The notes below the pieces were generated by a model. It was not told where the DNA came from. It saw only the letters and a program-made list of their open reading frames with translations, and ran no database searches. From the NCBI RefSeq assembly GCF_021869535.1, contig NW_026262712.1:112899640-112963639 (forward strand): a stretch of 64,000 nt of DNA, read 5' to 3'. A program made the position numbers and the translations under genes. This DNA comes from Mytilus californianus (taxonomy: Eukaryota; Mollusca; Bivalvia; Mytilida; Mytilidae). Shown in pieces: positions 23,551 to 36,045 of this stretch; position 1 is the first letter of the stretch, and each line of letters opens with the position of its first letter.

Positions 23551-23749
23551 GTTTGCTAACTTTGAATGTTGTAATGTTTTATAAATATTGTCCGTCACGG
23601 TGTCTTTGCAACAGATCACTATTTGGATTTTACACCAATGATAAATATTAGATTTTATTCGATTTGATTGTCATGTTTGTTTGTCGTTTATTTTGTTGTC
23701 ATAAATCACGACGTTGTTTTTTGTTCTACATTTTGTCATGTCCAGACCT

Positions 23750-23890
23750 TTTTTATACTGACTATACATTATGCGTTTTGCCCATTACTGAAGGCCGTAT
23801 GGTGACCTATAGTTGGTTACATCCACATCATTCTAATTAAGGTGAATAGTTATCTCATTGGCAATCTTACCACATCCTTTTGTTCTTATA
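23750..23890 (-). repeat. Dispersed repeat B fragment
   Basis: Carries 'gaaggccgtatggtgaccta' and 'atctcattggcaatctta' with 'ccacatcc', the conserved end of family B in reverse orientation. Confidence 0.6.
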
Positions 23891-24734
23891 TAAAAGAAAT
23901 TAATCAGCTGGTGTTGAAATCGCGTCTTTTTTTCTGTTATAACTTTTTACAACAAAAATACATTTAACTAATTTCTTTTGAAAAAAATAACATTTAGTGA
24001 TGCCATTACATCTGTTAGTAAAGCTACCGGACTATTAATTTTCGTTAATCGTTAGAATCTAAACAAATCAGCCGATAAATGAAAAATGAGTTAATATAGA
24101 TAAATTAAGTTTACAAAATGCTGTAACAGATAACATATTGTTTATTTTGGACACCTTTGATTTCAACTTGTACGGTAACTCAGTTAAGACATGTAAACTT
24201 TAATCCTTTGAATTAATGATTAACAAAGAACAGCTATTTACATCAAGAGATCATCTCGTAGTTTATTTGAAATTCAATGAAACAAACGGAACATTTTTAT
24301 CAAATAGCTTTGTATAATTTACTGTTCACCAGCTGATTCTAATTATCTAATTGTTTATAAATCATTATTTAATATTGTATACAGATTAGGTAATTTCCTC
24401 ACACATAAGTGTTATCTATGAGACCGGAATTGTTTTTGTTGCGTGATTATATATAAACAATGTACCTGCAATGTGTTTTTACATACTTCAGATGCATCAA
24501 TTTTATCTTTTTTACTCTGTAAGTGATTAATGCAGATGTTATACAAATAGGTGATGGTTGAAAATCTTTATGTCTTCCGTCACTAACAAAAGGGTGCTTC
24601 GGCTATTAATTAAACAAAATTTAATGCATGCTACAAAGATCCTCAAACCGTCATTTTTATCACTTAAACAAATAATTAAAAAAAAATCATCAAGTGAATG
24701 GTTTGATGAAAATTATATCGCGAATAGTTTAAAC
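23891..24734. other. AT-rich, no gene seen
   Basis: No gene or repeat recognised; an 87-codon ORF at 24,558-24,821 runs into the family B copy and has no domain. Confidence 0.3.
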
Positions 24735-25547
24735 ATACATACAGGAGCCTGTAATTCAGTGGTTGTCGTTGGTCGCTGCCTATCATATTTGTTTATAGTT
24801 TATTGTTTTGTACATAAATGAGGACGGTTGTTTTGTCTTGTCTATGCCTTTATAGCTTACTATACGGTATGGGTTTACTTATTGTTGACTACCATACTGT
24901 GACGTCCATGCCTTTATAGCTTACTATACAGTATGGGTTTACTCATTGTTGACTACCATACTGTGACGTCCATGCCTTTATAACTTACTATACGGTATGG
25001 GTTTACTCATTGTTGACTACCATACTGTGACGTCCATGCCTTTATAGCTTACTATACAGTATGGGTTTACTCATTGTTGACTACCATACTGTGACGTCCA
25101 TGCCTTTATAGCTTACTATACGGTATGGGTTTACTCATTGTTGACTACCATACTGTGACGTCCATGCCTTTATAGCTTACTATACGGTATGGGTTTACTC
25201 ATTGTTGACTACCATACTGTGACGTCCATGCCTTTAATTTTATAGCTTACTATACGGTATGGGTTTACTTATTGTTGACTACCATACTGTGACGTCCATG
25301 CCTTTATAGCTTACTATACAGTATGGGTTTACTCATTGTTGACTACCATACTGTGACTTCCATGCCTTTATAGCTTACTATACGGTATGGGTTTACTCAT
25401 TGTTGACTACCATACTGTGACGTCCATGCCTTTATAGCTTACTATACGGTATGGGTTTACTCATTGTTGACTACCACCTACCTTTGCTTACATCTCTGGT
25501 GAATGGTTGTCTCATTGGTAATCATACCACATATCCTTATGTCATAT
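24735..25547 (-). repeat. Dispersed repeat B copy expanded by a minisatellite
   Basis: The left part ('gagcctgtaattcagtggtt', 'gtttattgttttgtacata') and the right part ('gttgtctcattggtaatcat', 'accacat') match the two ends of an ordinary B copy such as 46,430-46,715. Between them a 64-bp stretch that occurs once in normal copies is repeated ten times. Confidence 0.7.
24844..25481. repeat. 64-bp minisatellite, 10 copies
   Basis: Unit starts fall at 24,844, 24,908, 24,972, 25,036, 25,100, 25,164, 25,228, 25,298, 25,362 and 25,426. Each starts atgcctttatagcttactat. One unit has a 6-bp insertion and the last is partial. Identity between units is above 95%, so amplification is recent. Confidence 0.95.
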
Positions 25548-25779
25548 ATGTACATGTAACTGTCTGTGATAGCGACAGTAAGTTCGTATTTGGTAAAACA
25601 AACAGAAATTAGTACTTGTATTTATTGCACCATACGTATTGCAATAATATTCACGTCTGGTCAAACAGAGATATCATACTGGATGGAAACAGTCGTGCTT
25701 CATTCAAATCTTACATAAATAGTTATGTCAAGAGTACGAGACTGACCGTCGAAATTTTATAAAAAGAAGAATTACATGT

Positions 25780-26660
25780 CCAGAGTTATAACATCAAAGT
25801 TGACTCACAAACAATGGAAGAATTGTATATTAGTACCTAAAATCTGACACGAAATGGAAGAATTTCACGTGCAGAGTATAAAGATCAAGCTTGACAAAGA
25901 TGAAATGAAAAATTTCATGTGCAGAGTACAAACCTCAAAGTTGACATGAAATGTGTGAATGTCATGTACAGAGTACAAACCTCAATGTTGACACGAAATG
26001 TGGGAATATCATGTACAGAGTACAAACCTTAAAGTTGACACGAAATGTGGGAATGTCATGTGCAGAGTACAAACCTCAAAGTTGACACGAAATGTGGGAA
26101 TGTCATGTACAGAGTACAAACCTCAAAGTTGACACGAAATGTGGGAATTTCATGTACAGAGTACAAACCTCAAAGTTGACACAGAATGTCATTGACACAT
26201 AATTAAAAGATAAATTTCAGGTTCAGAATACAGTCAAAGTCGGAACAGGATAATGTTCAAGAATTCCATGTCGAGAGTACAAACCTCAAAGTTGAAACGT
26301 AATAAAATTCGAGAATTGAGCACCTGAGATGACCACAAGTTTTTGGTGGGGTTCGTGTTGCTCGGTCTTAAGTTTTCTATGTTGTGTTTTGTGTACTGTT
26401 GTTTTTCTGTTGTCTTTTTCTTTTTTAGCCATGGCGTTATCAGTTTATTTTCGACTTATGAGTTTTAATGTCCCTTTGGTATCCTTCGCCTCTACAAAGA
26501 GTACAAACGTTAAAGCGCTAGCTGAACACACACAGAATAAGGTTCAAGAATTTCACGTCCAGGGAACAAACATAAAGGTTGAAATAGAATAAAGTTCAAG
26601 AATTTTATGTTCAGAGTAAAAACCTCGTTGTTGAAACAGAATAAAGATTTTGGAGTCTTT
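25780..26660. repeat. 47-bp minisatellite with diverged edges, interrupted
   Basis: The core (about 25,920-26,190) has near-identical 47-bp units beginning gacacgaaatgtgggaatgt and including 'cagagtacaaacctcaaagt'. Flanking units are progressively diverged, as expected when homogenisation happens mainly in the middle. The right part is split by a family C tail at 26,318-26,494, after which diverged units resume to about 26,660. Confidence 0.85.
26318..26494 (+). mobile_element. Family C tail fragment inserted in the 47-bp array
   Basis: Plus-strand copy: 'gagcacctgagatgaccac', 'tttttggtggggttcgtgtt', 'agccatggcgttatcagttt', 'ccctttggtatccttcg'. Array units lie on both sides, so it entered after the array existed. 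Target duplication not clear. Confidence 0.7.
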
Positions 26661-29600
26661 GACCTCGATTTACGATGTTTGATGTCAAATGATTTATTTT
26701 TCTTTAAAGATTTATCAGTTTAATTACAAAATTCCACCCATTTTTACAACCTATCAAAGTCATGTAACACCCTGTTTACGTTTGAAATCAATAATATTGT
26801 TTCTGTCAAAGTTACGTACTTTAGTTGTACCTGTTTATTTTGATAGAAATTCTATACTGTTTATTTGTACAAATACTTTTAAGATTAAGACGTTACAAAT
26901 GGGACATTTGTTTTGACATCAAACACAATTTGTCTGAGGTTTAATTAAAATAGCGTGAATTTATTGGGTCATTTCGGTAAATAACCTCCACAAAACGTAA
27001 AAATATACGGATTTAAGACAGGTGTATATTTAAAAAAGGATGTCAAACACAAAATGACTGTTAGACATGCTATTTCCATGGGATTTTTTTTTTAAAGTTG
27101 TAGGACAAATGTCACGGCTCTGGATTTTTTTCTTATTTAACGTTGAGACATGATTGATAGTTGGTTCTTACGCCCTAAATGCAGGAAAGGGTAAATCGAG
27201 GCGATGAACACTTTTTTAACACGGGACAATTGTATACATCTTTTACGAATATTGCATTTTTCATGAATCTTATACAACTTCAGTCACCCCGTGCAAGGGA
27301 TGTGTGTAGACGGAAAAGCTGTCTACAATCTATACTTTTTTTCTTTAAAATTTCACACAGTTTGATCTGCTACAATGCATTATCTTAATTTATTGAGGTC
27401 ACTACCACCTACTTAATGGGTTAATATCCATCAGATCGGAAACTGACCATGACCGTCAAGTGGTGAATTGACAAGCTGTTCATCAGCACACGACAGTAAT
27501 TCCCGTTACATAACTAGTTTAATGTGTTAATGTTTGTCAGTATTACCATATTACGTGAGATATTGACGTCCAGAATAACATCACTATAATCGTAAAGATA
27601 GAAATCACTAGTTTACAAATGTCATGTCAATTCGTTGTACACGGTCGATTCTTTTATACTTTTTGTCTCAATATTTTTTTTTTAAATTTAGAAATACAAA
27701 AAAAATATCATAATCTATAAGATAAGATGTATGATAAGATATTTTTATTCCAATTAAAGGGCCCTTGATATACATACATGTATAAAAACGACGATATTTT
27801 GTGATTGCCAATGAGACAACTTTACACAAAGACCAAATGACGTAGTTTGAGTGTTTTACATTGGGAAATATAAATTGCAATCTTTAGTTGAACAGGTGAA
27901 AAAAGAAGAGCATGCTAGACAGGTGTACGGACTTACGGACAAACAAAAGAGCATGTACAAACAATCACGATGATTTAGACATTTCAAACTGCCATTGAGT
28001 CAAATAAATTTATCAAGGCTAATACAAGGTACCGTTGAAAATGATTGCCAATAAAACTATTTTCCAACAAAGACTGAATGACGGGACCGGGACAGGGCTA
28101 AACGTTCGATTATAAAATGTAGCTGTGTATTCAATTTGTTTTTCGTGTCTCTAATAATTCAGTCATTTTAAAATTTGTTTAAATTCACAGACGATGTATT
28201 GGGTAAACCACAAGATATATTTCTTGGTTATCCGCAAATATACATGTATCTGTTTATATTTTTGACTATGTATATATTATGTTATCTAATTATTTAGAAG
28301 TATCTAATAATAAACAAACAGACATGTACTTCAACTTGTATTCGGTTCATTTACTTGTTGGACTGGTTGATTGATGCTTGCTTTCACCGCATCAGCACAA
28401 AAAGGCTATATCGAGGCGAGCATACTTTTGCACTTTTTGGAAGAAGACCGTCCGGTCCATAGACTGCCATATAGTCCGTATTGCTAAGAATTATTTGTTG
28501 AATAAATATATGTAAATATATAGGACCTATGATAGTCACATTTCGTCCATATAACGATGATTTCTGGAATAACGTTCATCAAGTACGACCACAAACAAAA
28601 GATTTAATTAAAAAAATAAAGCGTTCGACAGCACACAAAAAGACGAAAAGGCAAAAACAAAAAAGAACAGGAAAAATCGTCCATGGTCAGCTTTGTCAAA
28701 GATATTTGTGAGATATTTTACATCGGGTACTCATCTCTTCTTAATTTCGGAAAATATCGTAAGTACCTCGTTATGAGTGAATCCTATATAATATGTCATA
28801 CCGTCTTCTTGTTGACGTTTTGTAAATATTTGATATCCGAATGATCAAGTACTTGTGAATTTACGTCCGATCTATAGTAAATATTTATTTTCAAATAAAT
28901 AGCCTCAAATACCTTTTGTATCATAAATTAGTACTTTTAAAACTTGTATGACATGCTTTAAGATATGTAATTCCAAGGTTATTGAGGTCATGAAAACTTG
29001 TTCTCTATTTGTTTACCTATTTATACCTTTTCTATTCCTTCTTTTAGACCAGTTGCTTGCTTGTTAACATTAGATAAGACGCTAATTGTTTTCCCTAACT
29101 CGGTTTTGAAACCAGAGGATCCCAAAAAGTCTATAAACCAGAAAGTTGAACGGAGTGTTTTCAGATCCCTGTAAGCAAAGTTTGGACACAGAAACTGTAT
29201 TTTAATCAGATTGCTCAAATTTATGTTTAGGATTTTTTTTCTGTTTTTTTGGCTGTAATGTTGTCAGTCTTTTTTCGACTTGTGTTTGTATGACCCCACC
29301 CCTTTGTATGACCCCATCCCTTAAATATCAATTTTAGAATAGGCCTTGTTTTTATAACAATATTATTTAATTGAATATGACAAAGCTATACAAAAAAAAA
29401 ACAAGTAACGAGAAAGTGAGCATCTATCAGTACCGTTGTCTACACAATGATAATGTTTGGACAGACGTCCATCCGTGGTCAGTTTGTGGTGTTGTAATGT
29501 TTGGACAGACGACCATCAGTGGTCATTTTGTGTTGTACATTAGTCCACTTGATGTCAAAGTTATAAGTGAAGAGTCAACAAAGAAACCAATAGATTAACT

Positions 29601-30502
29601 AATCCATGAATAACAAATGGTCAAACTTCAATAAAAATGCGCTGGACAGTACATATTTTAAGTAGCCAGTAAATGTTGATCAGTAAATACAGAATAACAT
29701 CAAAATCAACAGGAATTAGCAGCGGTCAAACTTTCACACAACTTTAGCAAATATTTAAATTTGAGGACATTTATCTTTAAACTGGTCAGCATATCTGCCA
29801 GATTAAAGTAGTTTATTAAAATTCTGAAGGTTGTGTTGATATTGTGCGATCACATTCCGATCAAAAGAAGTGGAGCTGGGATTTTCTTTTGAACTGGTGA
29901 ATGCTGTATTTTCGCATTATGGCAACCGGATACTGAAAAAACACTTTCATTTGTGTAAAAGGTATCACGTGGCATTTCTTCTGGTTACTTAGGGTCAATT
30001 AAGCGATTGCGGTCCCAAAAATTATAAAATATTACAAATCCATGTGTTTTAAATTCGTTTATGATGGTTTTCCATTAATTGTCCAGATGAAGGATAGCAA
30101 CATTGACGCTTTCTCTTTGATATATTGCTTACTTCGTAGTATGTAGATGTCCATCTCATATAAATCCACCTCGAACTCATTCTTAATGACTACTCAACCA
30201 TAATATGATTCTATGCATGCTTTGTGTGTTACATGTTGCAAACCTATAGTCGACGTGGTTTTGGTGAATAAAGATTGTCACAATGTTTGTAAGTTTTCAA
30301 GTACATAAGCATTACTATGTGGTTTGTTTACCACATTCATAAATAAAGCGTATACGTAAAACATTCAATTACAAAATGTATATATGCAGTATGAAAAGGA
30401 AAATAAAGAAACCAGCTGAAAGGACATTATTGGTTAAATAGTTTTAGGCAGTTTTAAAATTTCGGTAAACGCAAAAACTGTTTCCTTATGTGAATAGATA
30501 TA
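26661..30502. other. AT-rich region with small repeat fragments
   Basis: No gene recognised. Fragments: D tail in reverse near 27,145-27,175 ('tgattgatagttggtt'), B pieces near 27,785-27,855 ('gattgccaatgagacaactt') and 28,035-28,085, a family C piece at 29,233-29,290 ('ttgtcagtcttttttcgact') and an 18-bp doublet 'tatgaccccaccccttt' at about 29,289-29,324. ORFs of 60-75 codons have no domains. Confidence 0.4.
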
Positions 30503-30848
30503 AAAGAGGGGCGAAAGATACCAGAGGGACAGTCAAACTCATAGATCGAAAATAAACTGACAACGCCATGGCTAAAAGATAAAAAGACAAACAGACAATT
30601 AATAGTACACAAGACACAACATAGAAAACTAAAGAATAAGCTACACGAACCCCACCAAAAACTGGGGGTGATCTCAGGTGCTCAGGAAAGATAATCAGAT
30701 CCTGCTCCACATGTGGCACCCGTCGTGTTGCTCATGTTATTACAAATCCGGTAAATAGTCTAATTCAGTAGGTCACATTCGTGGTGAAAAAGGAAGTGGA
30801 TTGTAATTACGACATAAGGAACATATCCGATATCATCTGTGAAACGGT
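30503..30848 (-). mobile_element. 3' tail of the family C RT element
   Basis: Directly downstream (minus strand) of the RT relic's final stop at 30,849-30,851. It contains 'gtgctcaggaaagat', 'aaccccaccaaaaactgggg', 'acgccatggct' and ends near 'gaggggcgaaagatacca'. Because it is contiguous with coding sequence, it identifies the solo copies at 10,455, 16,885, 26,318 and 41,440 as retroelement tails. Confidence 0.65.
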
Positions 30849-31767
30849 TATTCCATAACATCAACCAACTCGTGATGGCATCCGTAAAATTTACGAAGGG
30901 ATGATTTCAACTTCACCATTTGGAACTCTTGGTTTAATAGCTTCTTTGTGAGTAGCAACCCTCTATCACGGAAATCATGACAGGAAATACAATCCCGGGA
31001 ATATTGTATCAATTGGGAGATATATACTCCGTATGCAGGCGCTGCTGGAATGTTGCTTCATAGAAATAGAAAGTTCACAATTGGGAAGCCGAAATCATCT
31101 CTTTTGTCGTAAAGTTTTGTTTTCAACCGACCCTCATTGTCAATTTTTAGATGTAAGTCAAGATATGAGGCAGACTTAGCTGTATCTGTTGTATCCTTTA
31201 TCTCTAGTTCGATGGGATAGATGCGTTCAACATAGTCACCAAATTTTGAATTATTTAGTGAGAGAACATCATCTATATAGCGGAAAGTAAAGTTAAAGGA
31301 TAGTGCTAACTTCTTATCTTTCTTCCTAAGAAGTTCCTGTATGAAGTCAGCCTCATAATAATAAAGAAACAAGTCGGCAAGAAGAGGGGCACAATTGGTT
31401 CCCATTGGAATGCCGACAGTCTGTTGAAAAACACGTCCTCCAAACGTAACAAATATGTTGTCAATCAAAAAATCAAGCATCTTGATAATGTCAGTTTCAC
31501 AGAATTTTTTGTTTGAATCGGAGTGATTCTTTACAAAGTAGGATTTATCCCTCCCCAAGACAAGATACTTGTATCTACGTTCGCCATTCTTTTCTATGAA
31601 ACAAAGCAATACCAACTCTTTCAATTTGTCTTTTAGTTTTGAATGGGGAATACTTGTGTAAAGTGTAGAAAAGTCAAATGTTTTAAGATGAGAGAGTCTT
31701 AGATTGTACGTACTCTAAAATATCTTTGGAATTTTTTAATATCCACATCTGATTCACGCCACCTCTA
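30849..31767 (-). pseudogene. Reverse transcriptase pseudogene (Penelope-like?)
   Basis: Minus-strand frame carrying RT motifs in order: SRGGVNQMWILKNSKD, then after a frameshift near 31,685 FDFSTLYTSIPHSKLKDKL (motif A aspartate), GIPMGTNCAPLLADLFLYYY (motif B), FRYIDDVLSLNNSKFG (motif C, YIDD catalytic box), SASYLDLHL, then YGVYISQLIQYSR and RGLLLTKKLLNQ. Breaks are the frameshift near 31,685 and a TGA at 31,058-31,060 where the family has cysteine; the frame then runs on to TAA at 30,849-30,851. The N-terminal part is missing and the 5' edge meets a family B repeat. No GIY-YIG endonuclease is seen, so Penelope-like identity is inference; another single-ORF RT group is possible. Confidence 0.8.
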
Positions 31768-32265
31768 GAAGATGTGGTATAAGAAGATGTGGTATGAGTG
31801 CCAATGAGACAACTTTCCATCCAAGTCACAATTTGTAAAAGTAAACCATTATAGGTCAAAGTACGGCCTTCAACACGGAGCCTTGACTCACACCGAACAG
31901 AAAGCTATAAAGGGCCCCAAAAATGACTAGTGTAAAACCATTCAAACAGGAAAACCAACGGTCTAATCTATATAAAAAACGAGAAACACTTATAAACCAC
32001 ATCAACAAACAACAACCACTGAACATCAGGTTCCTGACTTAGGACAGATGTGAACAAATGCAGCGAGTTTGAACGTTTTATCTGGCGCCAACCTTCACCT
32101 TAACCTGAGACAGTGGTGTAACAATACGACATAAAAGGACACACTATAAACCTTAATTAAGAAAGGCTCAACTCATCAAAGTATGAATACTAACAGATTT
32201 TAGACAAAAGTTAGACCATGAAAACCAAATTACCAAATAGTTAAATTATAAACCACAGAACAATA
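31768..32265 (+). repeat. Dispersed repeat B, longest copy
   Basis: Begins 'gaagatgtggtatgagtgcc', followed by 'aatgagacaactttccatcc', 'caaagtacggccttcaacac', 'ggaaaaccaacggtctaat', 'ttcctgacttaggacag' and 'ctttaattaag'-like sequence near the end. No open frame. This is the reference copy for the family in this window; fragments of it occur at least ten more times in both orientations. Confidence 0.75.
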
Positions 32266-32309
32266 TATCAAAGCCAAAACTAGTATGAAATAATTTTGCC
32301 AAACAACCG

Positions 32310-32425
32310 GTCACTTATGGACCACTCAAAAAGAGCTTGTTGAGAAGGATCTTTAACGTGCATAGAGCGTGGTACTCCCTGAACACGGGACCTCGGATTT
32401 AACGTCCCCATCTGACAGACATAAA
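32310..32425 (-). repeat. Dispersed repeat D (SINE-like) copy
   Basis: Reverse orientation: 'cgtgcatagagcgtggtact', 'ggacctcggatttaacgtcc' and 'ccatctgac' match the body of the D unit at 20,535. Confidence 0.5.
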
Positions 32426-33244
32426 CGAAGTCGAGTTTGATATTTTTTGATTGACAGTCATATAAGGCATAAGAAATAAAAGAAAAAAGGAACATTCCCT
32501 TCATTTTATTTGGTATCGTAAAAATACTACATAATTCGCAATTTCCTCAAATCCCAGGCATTCGACGTGACCCATACATAAATAAATCAATTCATCTTTT
32601 CCACATACCACATTAAAGAAGTAACAGGTTTGATTTGTGGTATAGAAAACCTTCAAACTGTTGACAAACCAGTTGGGTTATTAAAAATCATGAAGATACC
32701 CGCTGTAAAAATCCAATTTGTTATCACATCAAGTCCTAAAGTCATCATAAATGCCGATAAAAACGTGATTTCTGGTATTTTTGGGTAGGCATTCCTGTTT
32801 TGGAATATAATTAAATTCTCCGAAAGGATCATTTATAATTTCAAAATATTTCAATCATTTGTGAAGGTCAATTTTCTATTGATTTATTGGTCAAATGCTG
32901 TTCACCATTCTGTTGCAAACATTAGAAATCTATGAATATACTCTGCTCCGGATTAGACCGAGCTTTTCTCGAGTCGGGTTTTTAACGTCTTAAGATCATA
33001 CAGAGCACATGATCTCCGAGGTGCTTGTTTGTTTCTGTAATGTACAAAATTTTGGCCAAAAATATTTGAGAAGATATACATGTACTGACATAATTGGATA
33101 ACACAGAAAGATCCCTTATCATGTTTTTGTTTATGTCTTAATTCCCCAGTATACAGTTCTCTGAAGGCATAGAGTCCTCGCTTTTAAATGATGCCGTGTG
33201 ATAGGCGGAAAAGCAACAACTTTCCATTGACTTGATGCTGTAAG
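32426..33244. other. No gene seen
   Basis: AT-rich. Around 32,940-33,045 the words 'tctgctccggattagaccga' and 'acatgatctccgaggtgc' look like an unclassified repeat. Confidence 0.3.
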
Positions 33245-33414
33245 GAATCAGGCCAACACTCTACCGTGTTCGAGTTGAGAATCAGGCCATCACTCTACCG
33301 TGTTCGAGTTGAGAATCAGGCCAACACTCTACCGTGTTCGAGTTGAGAATCAGGCCAACACTCTACCGTGTTCTAGTTGAGAATCAGGCCAACACTCTAC
33401 TGTGTTCGATTTGA
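33245..33414. repeat. 34-bp minisatellite, 5 copies
   Basis: Five units starting gaatcaggccaacactctac with one or two substitutions each. Confidence 0.92.
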
Positions 33415-33881
33415 ACATGTTAACACAAGTTCACCGAGGCGTTTTTGTCCTTTTCTTCTTTGTTTTGGAAATAGACAAAATAACAGCCAAACTATAAAAG
33501 ATACCAGGTATAATTTTATAACGCGATATTCATCGCCTATGTAAACTCTATCCCAAAATGTCTTGGGAGGTACACTTAGAAGGACAAAGCATTAACTTCA
33601 CATCCAATAGAAATTCTAAAAATGTGTTTTTTCTTAACTTTAGTGTAAGGATCTGTTACTTTGATCGTAAAGAAGTCGTATAACATCGAGATGCTACCGG
33701 TATTGTATGAGATCTGATATGGATAGACACCATGTCATGACGGTCAGTTTTGATACAAATCTGATTTGTTTAATCTTATCCGTTGTTTTTTCTTCAAACG
33801 CTGTCACACTGCTGATATATTTAGTTTGGTTTTGGAGAACATTTCTTAAACTATATACGTTCTGGACATGCATGTTATATT

Positions 33882-34075
33882 TCCACTGACTGGACGTTAA
33901 GCAGCAATCTCTCAATCAATAATGAATTAGACCTTTCACATAGAGCCGAATTTGGAGATGGGGGCAACTATGGAATTACATATATGGTTAATGCAAAGAC
34001 TTTTTACATGTCTCACTCCTAATATTGCCTCTCCACCACCCCCTTTTTTCAACATCCTGCATCCGCATCTATCTA
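33882..34075. repeat. Fragments of repeats D and F
   Basis: D-type tail 'tggacgttaagcagcaatct' with 'caatcaata' at 33,892-33,923, and an F-type end at 34,030-34,068 ('caacatcctgcatccgcatc'). Both are isolated pieces. Confidence 0.4.
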
Positions 34076-35904
34076 ATAATCGCAAACTTCTTATGATATT
34101 AACATTTGGGATTCAGTTACACTTATATAAGTTTTCCCATGCCATTCGTATATAATTATCGCCGAAAATTTCACAATTTTCAAATTTACATATGCAGTTA
34201 TTAATCATTGTAAAAAAAGTATTTTTCATTTACGTCTATTAAATGTGGCTATAAAATATTACTTTTCTGAAAGAGAAAACTTTTTTCTTCGTTTAAAACT
34301 TTTAAATTCTGATGGTTATCGATATAACGTACGATGTGCACATTAAATTATTCAAAACACTATACATATAAATTGGTACAAACCCCATTAAGTAAATGAG
34401 CAAATAAAAGTTGCATTATTCCTTTTAGTAGTAAATAAAAACATTCAGATATGAGGCGTTTCAGGATCATTATGTAAACTTCTCTTTAACGAAGCCGAAA
34501 GATTAGATAAAGATCAAGATTTCAGTTGAAATTAATGACGTAACAAAGTAATAACAATTGTCACTCTGGTCATACTGTCACCTAATAACAATAGGGTTAG
34601 GGGTTAAAACTCTCGTAAAGTAAATGAATTATATATACTATCAGATGTAGACACGAGGTATACATAATATATGAAAGGATTCACTGATTGAGGATGATAT
34701 AATTTACGTTTAATTGAATAATATAATTTATGTTCAATTGGAAAACAGATGTATGATAGATAAAAAAATGAATAAAGCATGAAAGCGTTGGAAAGATTAA
34801 AAAATTGATGAACATTTTGTGTTATTGTAAACCCTAAATGACCGTTGTCATGTTACATTCTGTCAAAGACCAATTCACTTTTTCATATTTATGAAAACAA
34901 ATGCGGGTGAAATGATAGATTTTAATCTATTTTTTGTGTAACCCTATTCTTTTTGCCGTATTGTTTAGACCACCAAAGTTTCCAACGGGATACGTTTGCG
35001 ATCAGTGGCAAATATATCGTGCATGCACAGAACAGAACAGTTTAAGATATATTTTACAAGAAAATGATTAGAGAAGGAGCGGGTAAACATGACTGTAAAA
35101 TAGGAATCCATTGGGTAGGGTTAGAAACTTCAACATTTAACGCGATAGGAGCGTAGTATTTTCTTAGGACTTAACATGTCTTCATTAAATAATGCATTTG
35201 TTGGAAGTAAAAAATATAAACATTTTAAATCCGAATCATCGCATTAACTATTTCAAATGCATCTCTCTTTCCCCTAATTTAGATTTTTACAATTTAGATT
35301 TTTCATTATTCATATTGTATACCTATATTTACACAGGATTTATTTTAAACATAAAAATGAAGATTTAATTATAGAAGAAAATGCAATGAACTGTTTAATT
35401 GGTTGCATCTGCTTCCGCTCGGATTACTGAAATCTGTCTTCCAAACAAATTTTATAGCATATATTTCTTAGTCAAGACATCAACTTAATTCACAAGTTTT
35501 AATCTATTTTACGAGTTATACGTACACATTAATAAATCTACATGCAGGGCATTTAGTACTAACTATGCACATTGGTCGTTGTATTTAAAATAGTTAGAAC
35601 ATTTGGGGTGGGGGAGGGGGGGAACATCATACAATGTATATCAGAGAAAGAGAAAAAACATCATTATCGATGGAAAAATAAACAAAAAAACAAATATTCT
35701 CGTACAAAACGCTACACAGAGATCTCCAGATTCAGAAACCCCAGCTAGAACTAGGGCAGAATATTATCCATTACTGTATATGTTGTCCCAAATATTGTAG
35801 ATGCCTTTAGATAGATATACTTTTTAATTAAGATTGCCGAAACTCGAATAATATAATTACGTTTGTTGATACCCCTACGATTCGAGATCGTAAGAAGCTG
35901 AATA
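34076..35904. other. AT-rich, no gene; G-rich tract
   Basis: No gene recognised. A G-rich tract at 35,605-35,622 (ggggtgggggaggggggg) could fold as a G-quadruplex on the plus strand. Confidence 0.4.
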
Positions 35905-36045
35905 TAAAAATGTGAAGATGTGGTATGATTTCCAATGAGACAACTCTCCACAAGCGACCAAATGACACAGAAATTAACAACTATCTGTCACCGTACGACC
36001 TCCAACAATGAGCAAAACCCATACTTCATAGTTAGCTATATGTTT
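35905..36045 (+). repeat. Dispersed repeat B fragment
   Basis: 'gaagatgtggtatgatttcc', 'caatgagacaactctccaca', 'caccgtacgacctccaacaa' and 'gcaaaacccatacttcatag' give the first ~140 bp of family B. Confidence 0.65.

Noticed and set aside
24844-25481. CRISPR-like appearance of regularly spaced repeats
   Set aside because: There are no unique spacers; units are contiguous and the genome is eukaryotic.
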